From contig NZ_QAOJ01000008.1 of the NCBI RefSeq assembly GCF_003050835.1, positions 62,001-126,000 of the forward strand: a DNA stretch of 64,000 nucleotides. The letters run 5' to 3'. Below, one piece after another: positions 1-8,948 of the stretch (positions within the stretch are counted from its first letter, which is position 1; each line of letters begins with the position of its first letter). Position numbers and translations under genes: made by a program. The notes beneath the pieces are model-generated. The model had not been told where the DNA came from. It made no database searches and saw nothing but the letters and a program-made list of their open reading frames with translations. The stretch comes from Pseudomonas sp. GV071 (GTDB taxonomy: Bacteria; Pseudomonadota; Gammaproteobacteria; Pseudomonadales; Pseudomonadaceae).

Positions 1-1724
1 ACCGCGCCAATGGCATGCCGCAATTGGCCTTGCTGACGGCTGAAACCGAAGGCCGCTTCGAAGGTGAAGGCTGGCGCCAGCGCAAGAATGGCGAACGCTT
101 CTGGTGCCACGTGGTGATCGACCCGATTCGCACCGCCAGCGGTGCGTTGATTGGTTATGCCAAGGTCACTCGCGATCTTACCGAGCGCAAAATGGCCGAA
201 GAATCGCTTAAGCAGAGCGAGCAGCAATTTCGCATTCTGGTCGATGGCGTCACTGACTACGCCCTCTACATGCTCAACCCCGAGGGCATGATCACCAACT
301 GGAACACCGGCGCCCAGCGCATCAAAGGCTATACCCCGAAAGAAATCATCGGCCGCCATTACTCGGTGTTTTTCAGCCCGGAAGACGTCGCCAAAGGCGA
401 GCCGCAGCGCGGGTTGAACCGGGCCCTGGCCGAGGGCCGCTTTGAAAGTCAGGGCTGGCGGATTCGCAAAGACGGCACGCGGTTCTGGGCCAGCGTGGTG
501 GTCGACCCGATCCGCAACGACCTCGGCGCGCTGATCGGCTTTGCCAAAATTACCCGCGACATCACCGACAGCATGGAAGCCCAGCGCGCCCTGGAAAAGG
601 CCCGAGAGTCATTGTTTCAGGCGCAAAAAATGGAGTCGCTCGGGCGCCTCACCGGTGGCATCGCCCATGACTTCAATAACCTCCTGATGGTGATTCTCGG
701 CAGCCTGGAAGTGGTGCGCCGCCGCGTGCCGGACGAGGCGCGCATTCTCAATTTGCTCGACAACGCCATCCAGGGTGCGCAGCGCGGGGCCAGTCTGACG
801 CAACGCATGCTGGCTTTTGCCCGTAGCCAGAAGCTGGTGGTCGAAGCGCTGGATGCCCAGGTGCTGGTGCGCGGCATGTCGGACATGTTGCAGCGCGCTC
901 TCGGCCCGCAAACCCGTATCGAAGTGCGCTTTCCACTGCGCCTGAGTCCTTTGCTGGCCGACAGCAATCAGCTGGAAATGGCCTTGCTCAATCTCGCCGT
1001 GAACGCCCGCGATGCCATGGCCACTGGCGGTCAGATCGTGATCGCTGCTCGTGAGGAAACCCTCGCCGCCGATGACGGTGAGCTGAAAGCTGGCGGTTAT
1101 GTGTGTCTGTCGGTCACCGACAGCGGCGCCGGCATGGACGCGCAAACCCTGGAGCGCGCCCGCGAACCGTTTTTCACCACCAAGGGCGTGGGCAAGGGCA
1201 CTGGCCTGGGCCTGTCGATGGTGCATGGTTTTGCCCAGCAATCCGGTGGCCGACTGATGCTCAGCAGCGAAGTGGGGCAGGGCACCACCGCCGAAATGTG
1301 GCTGCCGGTAGCTAATGTCTCGGCGCAGGCCGAGGTCGCCAACGCAGCACCGGTGATTGGCTTGTCCGCCACCGTGCAAGCGCTCACCGTGCTGGTGGTG
1401 GACGACGACCCGCTGGTGCTGCTGAGCACGGCCGCCATGCTGGACGACCTCGGTTACACCGCCCTCCAAGCCAGCTCCGGGCCCGAGGCGCTGGAGCGCT
1501 TGGCCGGCAACCCGAATATCGATGTGGTGGTTACCGACCTGGCCATGCCGGAGATGACTGGCGCTGAGCTGGCGCAACAGATCAAACAGCGCTGGCCGAC
1601 GCTTCCGGTGCTGCTCGCCAGCGGTTATGCCGACAAGCTCGACGACACCGACCTGGCCCTGCCGCACATTGGCAAACCGTTCAACCAGAACGAGCTGGTG
1701 CAGGCGCTGATCGAGCTAACGTAG
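1..1724 (+). CDS. PAS-domain hybrid sensor histidine kinase (5' end outside window)
   Basis: The frame is open to the first base of the window, so the true start lies upstream. Numbering from the first Met in view (base 15), the protein has the end of one PAS/PAC domain (to about residue 58), a second PAS/PAC domain (about 68-187), a HisKA dimerisation helix with H-box GGIAHDFNN (His 218), an HATPase domain with GTGLGLSM, and a C-terminal receiver (about 457-569) with acidic pocket VVDDD and phospho-acceptor Asp 508 in VTDLAMPEMTG. The two PAS repeats are near copies (both contain GRFE.QGWR..K.G.RFW). No membrane segment is seen in the visible part, so this half is cytoplasmic. The input signal cannot be told from the sequence. 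The stop is followed by a core palindrome. Confidence 0.9.
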   Translation, partial: RANGMPQLALLTAETEGRFEGEGWRQRKNGERFWCHVVIDPIRTASGALIGYAKVTRDLTERKMAEESLKQSEQQFRILVDGVTDYALYMLNPEGMITNWNTGAQRIKGYTPKEIIGRHYSVFFSPEDVAKGEPQRGLNRALAEGRFESQGWRIRKDGTRFWASVVVDPIRNDLGALIGFAKITRDITDSMEAQRALEKARESLFQAQKMESLGRLTGGIAHDFNNLLMVILGSLEVVRRRVPDEARILNLLDNAIQGAQRGASLTQRMLAFARSQKLVVEALDAQVLVRGMSDMLQRALGPQTRIEVRFPLRLSPLLADSNQLEMALLNLAVNARDAMATGGQIVIAAREETLAADDGELKAGGYVCLSVTDSGAGMDAQTLERAREPFFTTKGVGKGTGLGLSMVHGFAQQSGGRLMLSSEVGQGTTAEMWLPVANVSAQAEVANAAPVIGLSATVQALTVLVVDDDPLVLLSTAAMLDDLGYTALQASSGPEALERLAGNPNIDVVVTDLAMPEMTGAELAQQIKQRWPTLPVLLASGYADKLDDTDLALPHIGKPFNQNELVQALIELT

Positions 1725-1740
1725 CTTCAAAACAAAGGCA

Positions 1741-1792
1741 TCGCGGCTGAAGCCCCTCCCACAAAACACTGTGGGAGGGGCTTCAGCCGCGA
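1741..1792. repeat. REP-type palindrome (core family), inverted pair
   Basis: Two facing copies of the motif tcgcggctgaagcccctccc, separated by a short spacer, form a long hairpin. The same family recurs between genes throughout the core parts of this window. It lies just after the kinase stop and may also act as a transcription terminator. Confidence 0.85.
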
Positions 1793-1809
1793 CGCTTTTT
1801 ACCTCAAGC

Positions 1810-1837
1810 AAAACGCCCGGGCGATGCCGGGCGTTTT
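1810..1837 (-). terminator. Rho-independent terminator of katE
   Basis: AAAACGCCCGG and CCGGGCGTTTT form an 11-bp stem around a 6-base loop, with A and T tracts on the two sides. It lies 13 bp beyond the katE stop and could work in both directions. Confidence 0.8.
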
Positions 1838-1849
1838 GCTGTGCGGGGT

Positions 1850-4219
1850 TTACACCACCGGTGGATGGGTTTCCCGTTCCGGGAAGCGGTGGCTGGCGAT
1901 GCCCTTGATAAAGTCGTTTAGCACGCCCTTATCCGCCTTGGTGTCGATAAACACCCCCGGTGGATTATCGGCCAGCGGAATATCCGCAGCGTCGAGCAAC
2001 TCCTTACCGGCGCCCACTGCCAGAATCGCCTTGCCGTGGCGGAAGGCATCTCGCAGAAACTCCAGGGCGCGGCCATCCACTTTCAAGGCATCGATGGCGG
2101 CCTGCCCGTCGGGCACCACCACCGCGTCGAAGGTCGGCGAGGGTTGGTTGTTCAGCGAGGCATCCGCCACCACTTCCGGACCACCTGCGGTCTTGAACGG
2201 CCCTACGCGATGGCCCACCAGGCGCACCACTGCGCCGCCGGCGATCAACGCATCAGCGCTGGCTTTCACGCTGGCACCATCGATGTCGGGTCCGACGATA
2301 ATGGCCACCATCCGTGTGGTGATGCTGCCATCCCCAGGTCGCGCCAGCAGCGACAACGCGGGCGACAGTTCAACCTCGGCAGCCACCGGCTCGGCCAGTG
2401 CCTTGGGCAACGGCTGTGGCAAGGGGGCGCCCAAGCCATTGGCTACTTCTTGCGCCAGCTCTTCGGAAATATTGCGCAGCATGGCCAGCACGCGGGTACG
2501 CACTGCCGGCACCTGCACCTTGCTCAGTTCAAAGCGCAGCGCATCGATGATGTGCTGCTGCTCGAACGGCGCCTGGCTGTTGAAGAACAGCGTGGCCTGG
2601 TTGTAGTGCTCGGCAAAACGTTCGGGTTTGCCGCGTACTTCATCGCCCACTTCCAGCGGTTCCGGAAACGGCACAAAGCCAATCTCGCCGGTCTGGAACG
2701 GGCAGCCGCCGGCCAGCGAATTGGGCTCATAAGACACCCGCCCGCGGTTGATGGTTTGCCGATGCATGCCGTCGCGCTGGTTGTTGTGCACCGGGGCCAA
2801 GGGCGCATTGATCGGGATTTCATGGAAATTGGCGCCGCCCAGCCGACTGATCTGGGTGTCGACGTAGGAGTGAATGCGCCCGGCGAGCAGCGGGTCGTTG
2901 CTGAAGTCGATGCCCGGAATTACATGGGCAGCGCAGAACGCCACTTGCTCGGTTTCGGCGAAGAAGTTTTCCGGGTTGCGGTTCAGCACCATGCGGCCAA
3001 TCGGGCGCACCGGCACCAGCTCCTCGGGGATCAGCTTGGTCGGGTCGAGAATGTCGAAGCTGAATTTCTCCGCCTGTTCTTCACTGACTACCTGCACGCC
3101 CAGTTCCCACTCCGGGTAGGCGCCGGCTTCAATGGCTTCCCAGAGGTCGCGGCGGTGGTAGTCCGGGTCGGCGCCGGAGACCTTCACCGCCTCGTCCCAC
3201 ACCTGGGAGTGAGTGCCGAGTTTGGGATTCCAATGGAATTTCACAAAGCTCGACTCGCCGCGCGCGTTGACGAAACGGAAGCTGTGCACGCCGAAGCCTT
3301 GCATCATCCGGTAGCTGCGTGGAATGCCACGGTCGGACATTGCCCACATGATCATGTGGGCCGACTCAGGGGACAGCGAAATGAAGTCCCAGAAGGTGTC
3401 ATGGGCCGACGCCGCTTGCGGCATGCCGTTGTGGGGCTCGGGTTTGACGGCGTGGATCAGGTCGGGAAATTTCATCGCGTCCTGAATGAAAAACACCGGG
3501 ATGTTGTTGCCCACCAGGTCCCAGTTGCCTTGGTCGGTGTAGAACTTCACCGCAAAACCACGGGCATCGCGGGCGGTATCTTTCGAACCGCGCTCGCCGG
3601 CCACGGTGGAGAACCGCACGAACACCGGGGTTTGTTTGCCCTTGGCGGCAAATGGGGTGGCGCGGGTCAGCTCGCTGAGGTCTTCATAGGCCTCGAAGAA
3701 ACCGTGGGCGGCCGAGCCGCGGGCATGCACGATGCGCTCGGGAATGCGCTCATGGTCGAAGTGGGTGATTTTCTCGCGCAGGATAAAGTCTTTCAGCAGC
3801 GCCGGGCCGCGCAGGCCCGCTTTCAGCGAATTCTGGTTGTCGGCGACCGGCACCCCCTGGTTGGTTGTCAGCCCCTGGCCGGCACTGTCGGCCTGCACCC
3901 GCGGCAGCTCGCCGCTATTGGCATTGACGCCGGGTTGCGCAGCGCCGGTTTTGCCGCTGGCGTTGTTTTCGCTCAGGGTGCTGGCGCCGGCAATCGGTGG
4001 AGCGTCGACGGTTTCGCCAGGGCTGGGGCGCGTAGATGCCGGGCCGTATTCCTTGGCCTTGTTGGCATTGAACGGGCAACCGCTAACGGTTTTCTCCACG
4101 GCTTGCGCTTGGCCGACTTGCTCGGCGGTGGCGCTGGCGGGAAGGCCGGCTGAGGCCGGTGGTGGGGTGCCGGATGAGTCTTTGTGTTTGGCAGGGGCAG
4201 GTTTTTTCGGCGTAGCCAT
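1850..4219 (-). CDS. katE: large-subunit catalase HPII
   Basis: Monofunctional haem catalase that converts hydrogen peroxide to water and oxygen. At 789 aa it has the length of the large clade-2 catalases. After a low-complexity N-terminal extension (about residues 1-130, rich in Pro, Ala and Asn) come the catalase core with RIPERIVHARGSAAHG (distal His), VRFSTVAGERGS and the haem-ligand segment RIHSYVDTQ, then the catalase-related region, then a C-terminal DJ-1/GATase-like domain (about residues 600-789). ATG 4219 is chosen because AGGAG lies 10 bases upstream; the TTG three codons earlier sits inside that spacing. It is monocistronic with its own terminator. In Pseudomonas this enzyme is usually stationary-phase or RpoS dependent, which is family knowledge and not seen here. 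Confidence 0.95.
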   Translation of the reverse strand: MATPKKPAPAKHKDSSGTPPPASAGLPASATAEQVGQAQAVEKTVSGCPFNANKAKEYGPASTRPSPGETVDAPPIAGASTLSENNASGKTGAAQPGVNANSGELPRVQADSAGQGLTTNQGVPVADNQNSLKAGLRGPALLKDFILREKITHFDHERIPERIVHARGSAAHGFFEAYEDLSELTRATPFAAKGKQTPVFVRFSTVAGERGSKDTARDARGFAVKFYTDQGNWDLVGNNIPVFFIQDAMKFPDLIHAVKPEPHNGMPQAASAHDTFWDFISLSPESAHMIMWAMSDRGIPRSYRMMQGFGVHSFRFVNARGESSFVKFHWNPKLGTHSQVWDEAVKVSGADPDYHRRDLWEAIEAGAYPEWELGVQVVSEEQAEKFSFDILDPTKLIPEELVPVRPIGRMVLNRNPENFFAETEQVAFCAAHVIPGIDFSNDPLLAGRIHSYVDTQISRLGGANFHEIPINAPLAPVHNNQRDGMHRQTINRGRVSYEPNSLAGGCPFQTGEIGFVPFPEPLEVGDEVRGKPERFAEHYNQATLFFNSQAPFEQQHIIDALRFELSKVQVPAVRTRVLAMLRNISEELAQEVANGLGAPLPQPLPKALAEPVAAEVELSPALSLLARPGDGSITTRMVAIIVGPDIDGASVKASADALIAGGAVVRLVGHRVGPFKTAGGPEVVADASLNNQPSPTFDAVVVPDGQAAIDALKVDGRALEFLRDAFRHGKAILAVGAGKELLDAADIPLADNPPGVFIDTKADKGVLNDFIKGIASHRFPERETHPPVV

Positions 4220-4499
4220 CAGTATCAATCTCCTGGTCAGGTTGCTGCTGTCTCACAAAGGGCAAGAGGGCAGGTGAGCAGGCGAACGAGCGGTTTTTTC
4301 AGTTAATTCTGGCTCGTCGACCTTGAGCCTCCACGGTGGGCCCTACGTTATCGAGACGGGGTTGCAGGCGAAGGTTCAGGCATTCGGTCCAACGGTCATT
4401 CACGGCCACGGCGCTGAGCTGACCAAATGCGGGGCAAAGGGCAAAGGTGTGACCTAGGCTTGTTCCTACCTTCTGGCCAACCACCCACGAGGTTCAGCC
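4220..4499. other. intergenic region between katE and the DUF1652-like gene
   Basis: This 280-base stretch must hold the divergent promoters of katE and of the downstream gene. Small open frames exist but have no convincing start, motif or codon pattern. I see no palindrome of the core family here. Confidence 0.5.
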
Positions 4500-4772
4500 G
4501 TGAAACGCTCCTTTCCCGCCGCCTGTGTGCAGATGCAGGAACACTTCGCCCCCCTGGGGTTGGAGGCGAGCATGGACAGCCCGAACTCGATGCAGGTACG
4601 CATCTTCCAACCAGGCAGCAACGCCACCTTGCTGTCGATTGCCGGTATTGCCTGCAGCGCCAGCCTGCACCGCGACGACATTGCGCGAATCATCGACGAG
4701 ATCGAATCGGACATCCGCCTGCTGCAACCGCAGCTGCTCAATCAAAGCAGTGCTGCGTATTCCGTTGGTTGA
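4500..4772 (+). CDS. DUF1652-like small protein
   Basis: A 90-aa protein starting at GTG 4500. The sequence (FAPLGLEASMD, NSMQVRIF, ATLLSIAGI) resembles the DUF1652 family of small cytoplasmic proteins common in Pseudomonas; this is from memory of the family and not from a search. No signal peptide, membrane segment or catalytic motif is visible. The function is unknown. The preceding bases carry only a weak ribosome site, so an alternative start is possible, but the homologous region begins close to this point. Confidence 0.65.
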   Translation: MKRSFPAACVQMQEHFAPLGLEASMDSPNSMQVRIFQPGSNATLLSIAGIACSASLHRDDIARIIDEIESDIRLLQPQLLNQSSAAYSVG

Positions 4773-4822
4773 TCGCCGCCTTATACACTCCGCCCTTGCC
4801 CTACGCCGTCTAAGGAGCGCGT

Positions 4823-5665
4823 GTGTCTGTCTATCTGGTAGTACTCCTGGCCGCGCTGCTGCACGCCAGCTGGAACGCCATCGTCAAAGGCGGCCCCGAC
4901 AAACTGTTGAGCACCGTGCTGCTGACCAGTTGCGCCGGGTTGCTGGCCACCGTGCTGCTGCCCTGGTTGCCGCAGCCAGCGGTCGAAAGCTGGCCATTCC
5001 TGGCTGCCTCGGTGCTCTTGCACGTGGTGTATTTCGCCTTGGTGGCACGCGCCTATCACCTGGCTGACATGAGCCAGACCTACCCGATCATGCGCGGCAC
5101 CGCACCGCTGCTGGTGGCGCTGGCCAGCCTGTGTTGGTTGGACGATCCATTGGGCCTGGGTGCATTGGCGGGCATCGTGCTGATCTGCCTGGGCATTCTC
5201 GCCATGGCCCTGGCGCGGCAACCCGGCAAACGCTCCGCCAACCAACGCCAGGGGCTGTTGCTGGCGCTGCTCAATGCCGTGGTGATTGCCGCCTATACCC
5301 TGGTGGACGGAGTGGGCGTGCGGCATGCGGGAGCCGCTGCGGCCTATACCTTGTGGCTGTTTCTGCTGACAGGCGTGTTGCTGCTGGCATGGGCACTACT
5401 GGCCCGGCGGGTGGTGTTCGTGGCCTATGCGCGCATCTACTGGCGCATGGGGGCGCTAAGCGCGTTGGGCACAGTGGCGTCGTATTGCCTGGTGTTATGG
5501 GCCATGACCCAGGCGCCGGTGGCGGTGGTCGCGGCACTGCGTGAGACCGCCATTCTGTTCGGCATGCTGATCGCCGGGCTGTTCCTCAAAGAGCACCTGA
5601 GCCCGGCGCGCATTCTGGGCGCCTGCGTGATAGTGGCTGGTGCCGTGGTGTTGCGCTTGGCTTGA
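4823..5665 (+). CDS. EamA/DMT-family transporter
   Basis: Inner-membrane protein of 280 aa with about ten hydrophobic segments, arranged as two EamA-type halves of five helices each. The opening VVLLAALLHASWNAIVKGG is typical of the drug/metabolite transporter superfamily. GTG 4823 is preceded by AAGGAG at a 5-base spacing, which fixes the start. The substrate cannot be deduced; relatives export amino acids, metabolites or drugs. The gene stands alone, with a long repeat-like region after it. Confidence 0.88.
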   Translation: MSVYLVVLLAALLHASWNAIVKGGPDKLLSTVLLTSCAGLLATVLLPWLPQPAVESWPFLAASVLLHVVYFALVARAYHLADMSQTYPIMRGTAPLLVALASLCWLDDPLGLGALAGIVLICLGILAMALARQPGKRSANQRQGLLLALLNAVVIAAYTLVDGVGVRHAGAAAAYTLWLFLLTGVLLLAWALLARRVVFVAYARIYWRMGALSALGTVASYCLVLWAMTQAPVAVVAALRETAILFGMLIAGLFLKEHLSPARILGACVIVAGAVVLRLA

Positions 5666-5689
5666 GGCTAACGCGATGCGTACCGGCTA

Positions 5690-5990
5690 CTTTTGGTGTT
5701 CTTCATTACCGCGTGCGCTGGGCGTTTTGTTTCGCGCCTTACGCGCGAGTTTCTTTTTTCAGTCGCCAAAAAAGAAACCAAAAAGGCTTGCCCCAACCTT
5801 GGCCTTGCGCTGCGCTCCAGATTCCCTCGCTCCGTCGTTGCTCCAGGGGCCGGCAAAACGGGCCATCCTTGGCCCGTCTTTGCCTTTCGCGGCTCCCGGC
5901 CGCTCAACCCCTTTCCACAACGACTGCGCTCGGCCTGCGCTAACGGGGCGGGTGGATCAACAGCAAGATCAAGATCAAAAGCCTATCGGC
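5690..5990. repeat. GC-rich Pseudomonas intergenic repeat, often mis-annotated as ORFs
   Basis: This stretch is open in several frames on both strands at once. It contains self-complementary blocks (TTTCTTTTTTCAGTCGCC facing CAAAAAAGAAACCAAAAAGG) and resembles the long GC-rich intergenic repeats I know from Pseudomonas genomes. None of the overlapping open frames has a ribosome site or recognisable domain, so I treat it as non-coding. Confidence 0.5.
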
Positions 5991-5998
5991 GCTCCCCT

Positions 5999-6036
5999 GT
6001 AGGAGCGGTCGGTCCGGCGCTCCGGTCAGCCGCGAT
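5999..6036. repeat. degenerate core REP copy
   Basis: Contains tgtaggagcggtc and cagccgcgatg, the outer parts of the core palindrome, with a disrupted middle. It lies at the end of the GC-rich block. Confidence 0.4.
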
Positions 6037-6103
6037 GTTCTTGATTTGCCTTAAATGCGCGAAAAAGACCGCTCAGTGCCCGCAATTCACGCCAGCACTC
6101 GGC

Positions 6104-6271
6104 CTACCGATCCCGCGCCTCTTTGGCATCCATCTCCGCATTGCGCTCATGCACCTTGCGCAACTGCTCATCCGTCAACGGCAACTTCTTCGCCGTATCG
6201 CGCAACATCATCAAGCCACCGACAATCGAACCAAGCGCCAACACCAGAATCAGCCAGGCATACCAAGGCAT
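6104..6271 (-). CDS. DUF2897-like small membrane protein
   Basis: A 55-aa protein: one N-terminal membrane helix (MPWYAWLILVLALGSIVGGL), then a charged tail (LPLTDEQLRKVHERN). This matches the DUF2897 family of small inner-membrane proteins of gamma-proteobacteria. ATG 6271 is chosen over the longer open frame because AAGGAG stands 6 bases upstream. It is likely anchored in the inner membrane with the tail in the cytoplasm. Its role is unknown. Confidence 0.75.
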   Translation of the reverse strand: MPWYAWLILVLALGSIVGGLMMLRDTAKKLPLTDEQLRKVHERNAEMDAKEARDR

Positions 6272-6443
6272 ACATTTCTCCTTAAACCAGAAAACAGGGT
6301 AATCCATCTACTCACCAGTTTGGATCAACCGGCGCGCCAGTGCGTTCAGCAAATGTACCGGCGGTCCATTGTGATGGCTGTCACATGTCGGCAACTTGGC
6401 GCTGGTTGAATGGCGAACGCGTTTCCCCAAGGATGCTTTCGCA

Positions 6444-7769
6444 ATGACCACCGCCACCGCCCTCAGTCGTTTGCTCAAGCCGGTCGAGCCGCTGTTGCCG
6501 AACATGACCATCAGCGAAGTCGCCGACCGCCTGCTGACCCCCGAACACAAAGCCTTTTTGTCGCTGCCGGTGGTGGATGGCGAGCGCCGCCCCAGTGGCC
6601 TGGTGAGTCGCACCGTGTTGCAGGACATCTTTATGCAGCGCTTCGGCCGCGACCTGCGCGGCCGCCATCCGGTGGTTGAAGTGATGAACCCGGCGCCCTT
6701 GGTGGTGCGCCTGGACGCCAGCCTGGACGATGCCGCCAAACAGATCACCGGCCAGCTGCAATACCCGATCACAGAAGACTTCATTCTGGTGGACGAAGAG
6801 GGCCGCTACCAGGGCATCGGCACCGTGCTCGACCTGCTCAAGGCCATGGAGGCGCGCATTGCCCAGCGCAACACGGTGCTGCGCAAAGCCCTGGTGGATC
6901 TCAAGGAATCGCAGACGCAGCTGGTGCAGTCGGAAAAAATGGCGTCCCTCGGGCAGATGGTTGCCGGTGTTGCCCACGAGCTGAACACGCCGCTGGGCTA
7001 TGTGAAAAACAATGTCGAACTGCTGCGTGACCTCAGCGCGCCGTTGTTCACCCTGGCGCAGGCGCAGGCAACCCTGGGCGATTGCCTGGCCGACCCGAGC
7101 TGCAGCGAAACGCAACTGGCGCAAGCCTTCGAAGCCGCCGCCCAGGCCCGCGAAGAAGCAGCGCCGGAGCTGCTGATGGAAGACCTCAACCAGCTGTTCA
7201 ACGACACCCTGTATGGCCTCGGGCAGATCGCCGAGCTGGTGGTCGGGCTGAAGAACTTCGCTCGCCTGGACCGCGCCATGAGCGAGGAGGTCGACCTCAA
7301 TGAATGCATCCGCAGCGCCCTGGTGATCGCCCGCAATGCCACCAAAGACAAAGCCGAAGTGCTGATGGAACTGGCCGAGCTGCCACGCATTGCCTGCGCG
7401 CCGTCGCAGATCAACCAGGTGCTGCTCAACCTGCTGACAAACGCTGCCCAGGCCATCGACGGCTACGGCCAGATCCAGGTGAAAAGCTGGGCCGATGAAG
7501 GCGCCGTATTTATCTCGGTGCAAGACAACGGCAAAGGCATGCCAGCCGCTGTACTGGCGCGTATTTTCGACCCGTTTTTCACCACCAAACCGGTCGGCCA
7601 GGGCACCGGCCTGGGTCTGTCCATCAGCTTCAAAATTATTCAGGACCACGGCGGGCTGATTCGTGTGGCCTCGGAGCCAGGGCGCGGTACGCGCTTTCTC
7701 CTGCGCCTGCCGCGCACCAGCGGCGCGCCCGACGCGGCGACCCCCACCCCCCTGCAGCGGAGCGCTTGA
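6444..7769 (+). CDS. CBS-domain sensor histidine kinase
   Basis: A 441-aa soluble kinase. Residues about 20-145 form a pair of CBS motifs (TISEVADRLL, FLSLPVVDGERRPSGLVSR, DFILVDEEGRYQGIGTVLDL), a module that usually binds adenine nucleotides. A short coiled coil leads to the H-box VAGVAHELNTPLGY (His 178), and the HATPase domain carries NLLTNAAQA and GTGLGLSI. ATG 6444 has AAGGA upstream; the TTG 48 bases earlier would add an unconserved-looking stretch. One base separates it from the response regulator, so the two form an operon and almost surely a cognate pair. CBS input suggests sensing of energy charge, which is an inference. Confidence 0.9.
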   Translation: MTTATALSRLLKPVEPLLPNMTISEVADRLLTPEHKAFLSLPVVDGERRPSGLVSRTVLQDIFMQRFGRDLRGRHPVVEVMNPAPLVVRLDASLDDAAKQITGQLQYPITEDFILVDEEGRYQGIGTVLDLLKAMEARIAQRNTVLRKALVDLKESQTQLVQSEKMASLGQMVAGVAHELNTPLGYVKNNVELLRDLSAPLFTLAQAQATLGDCLADPSCSETQLAQAFEAAAQAREEAAPELLMEDLNQLFNDTLYGLGQIAELVVGLKNFARLDRAMSEEVDLNECIRSALVIARNATKDKAEVLMELAELPRIACAPSQINQVLLNLLTNAAQAIDGYGQIQVKSWADEGAVFISVQDNGKGMPAAVLARIFDPFFTTKPVGQGTGLGLSISFKIIQDHGGLIRVASEPGRGTRFLLRLPRTSGAPDAATPTPLQRSA

Positions 7770-7770
7770 G

Positions 7771-8673
7771 ATGAGCACACGAATTCTGTTTATCGATGAC
7801 GAGGAGCGCATTCTGCGCAGCCTGGCCCTGCAGTTCCGCCGCCAGTACGAGGTGCTTACCGAAAGTGACCCGTTGCGCGCCCTCGAACGCCTGAAAACCG
7901 AGTCGGTGCAGATCATCGTCTGCGACCAGCGCATGCCACAAATGACCGGCGCGCAATTGCTGGAGCAAGCGCGGGAAATTGCCCCCAATACCCTGCGCAT
8001 TCTGCTCACCGGCTATTCGGACATGGACGCCGCCATGGATGCCCTCAACAGCGGCGGCATCTTCCGTTACCTGAGCAAACCCTGGGACCAGCAGGAAATG
8101 GCCTTCACCCTGCGCCAGGCCGCCGAGATCGCCGCGCGGCAAACGCCGGTATTGGAACTACCGCCCGCCAACGACGAGCCGCTCAACGTGCTGCTGCTCG
8201 ACGAAGACGCCGACACCCTGGCCTGCGTCGGCGACTTCTGCGCCGCTGCTGGCCACCGCCTGCTGCGCGCGCGCAACGTGGTCGAAGCGGTGGCGGTGCT
8301 CAACAGCGAGCCGGTGCATCTGTTGGTTAGCGACCTCAAATTGGCCGGCGAAGACACCGCGCCCTTGCTGAAAAGCCTGGCCCAGGCCCACCCCGGTTTG
8401 CTCAGCCTGGTGATCACGCCGTTCTGCGACACCCAGGCGCTGCTTAAGCTGATCAACGAAGCGCAGATTTTCCGCTACCTGCCCAAACCGATCCGCCGCG
8501 GCCTGTTCGAAAAAGGCCTGAAAGCCGCCGCCGAGCAAGCGCAGCTATGGCGCGCTGCACCAGCGCAGCAGATCAACCGGGTTGCCGAGCAACCCCGCGA
8601 TGACCAGGAGCGCGACAAGGTCGGCAGCCTGTTTGGCATGCTCGGGCGGTTGCGCGAGCGCCTAACGGCCTGA
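7771..8673 (+). CDS. response regulator with two receiver domains
   Basis: A 300-aa protein starting one base after the kinase stop, with GGAG about 9 bases before its ATG. Receiver 1 (residues 1-120) has FIDDEERI, phospho-acceptor Asp 52 in VCDQRMPQMTG, and LSKPW. Receiver 2 (about 136-260) keeps LLLDEDAD, Asp 188 in VSDLKLAGED and LPKP. No DNA-binding, GGDEF or HD-GYP domain follows; the C-terminal 40 residues look unstructured. It is therefore probably a phosphorelay intermediate or a protein-binding regulator. The output partner is not visible nearby. Confidence 0.88.
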   Translation: MSTRILFIDDEERILRSLALQFRRQYEVLTESDPLRALERLKTESVQIIVCDQRMPQMTGAQLLEQAREIAPNTLRILLTGYSDMDAAMDALNSGGIFRYLSKPWDQQEMAFTLRQAAEIAARQTPVLELPPANDEPLNVLLLDEDADTLACVGDFCAAAGHRLLRARNVVEAVAVLNSEPVHLLVSDLKLAGEDTAPLLKSLAQAHPGLLSLVITPFCDTQALLKLINEAQIFRYLPKPIRRGLFEKGLKAAAEQAQLWRAAPAQQINRVAEQPRDDQERDKVGSLFGMLGRLRERLTA

Positions 8674-8687
8674 GCCTTACAGCAAAA

Positions 8688-8751
8688 GCTCGCGGCTGAA
8701 GCCGCTCCTACAGAGATCGAGTTCTTCTGTGGGAGGGGCTTTAGCCGCGAT
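8688..8751. repeat. REP-type palindrome (core family)
   Basis: Facing copies gctcgcggctgaagccgctc and gaggggctttagccgcgat around a short spacer. It closes the regulator transcript and marks the end of core sequence before the CDI locus. Confidence 0.85.
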
Positions 8752-8948
8752 TGGCCGGTCCTGAAACTGCAAAACTCTGCGTACTCCCGTCCCACTTCCC
8801 CCATATCTGTAAGACTTTTACCCTCCCCTTGTGAGTGATGTCGCAATAATGGCCACTCGGTCAGAAATCCGTCGCCAGCTTTTTGTTAATCCGTTTTAAT
8901 CCGCGCCTAATTTTTTCGTCCTACCTCTCTTCAAGGGATTGAAGGCCT
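8752..8948. other. upstream region of the CDI operon
   Basis: About 200 bases of somewhat AT-richer DNA leading to the cdiB-like gene. It must hold the operon promoter. I see no clear -35/-10 pair that I would defend. Confidence 0.4.

Noticed and set aside
2036..4153. Open frame of 705 codons opposite katE
   Set aside because: katE is unmistakable on the other strand; this frame has no motif and arises from its codon bias.
4299..4484. 61-codon frame upstream of katE on the minus strand
   Set aside because: No ribosome site, no similarity to anything I know, and it lies where the katE promoter must be.
8752..8948. Specific promoter for the CDI operon
   Set aside because: Several AT-rich hexamers could be drawn as -10 or -35 boxes but none stands out enough to report.
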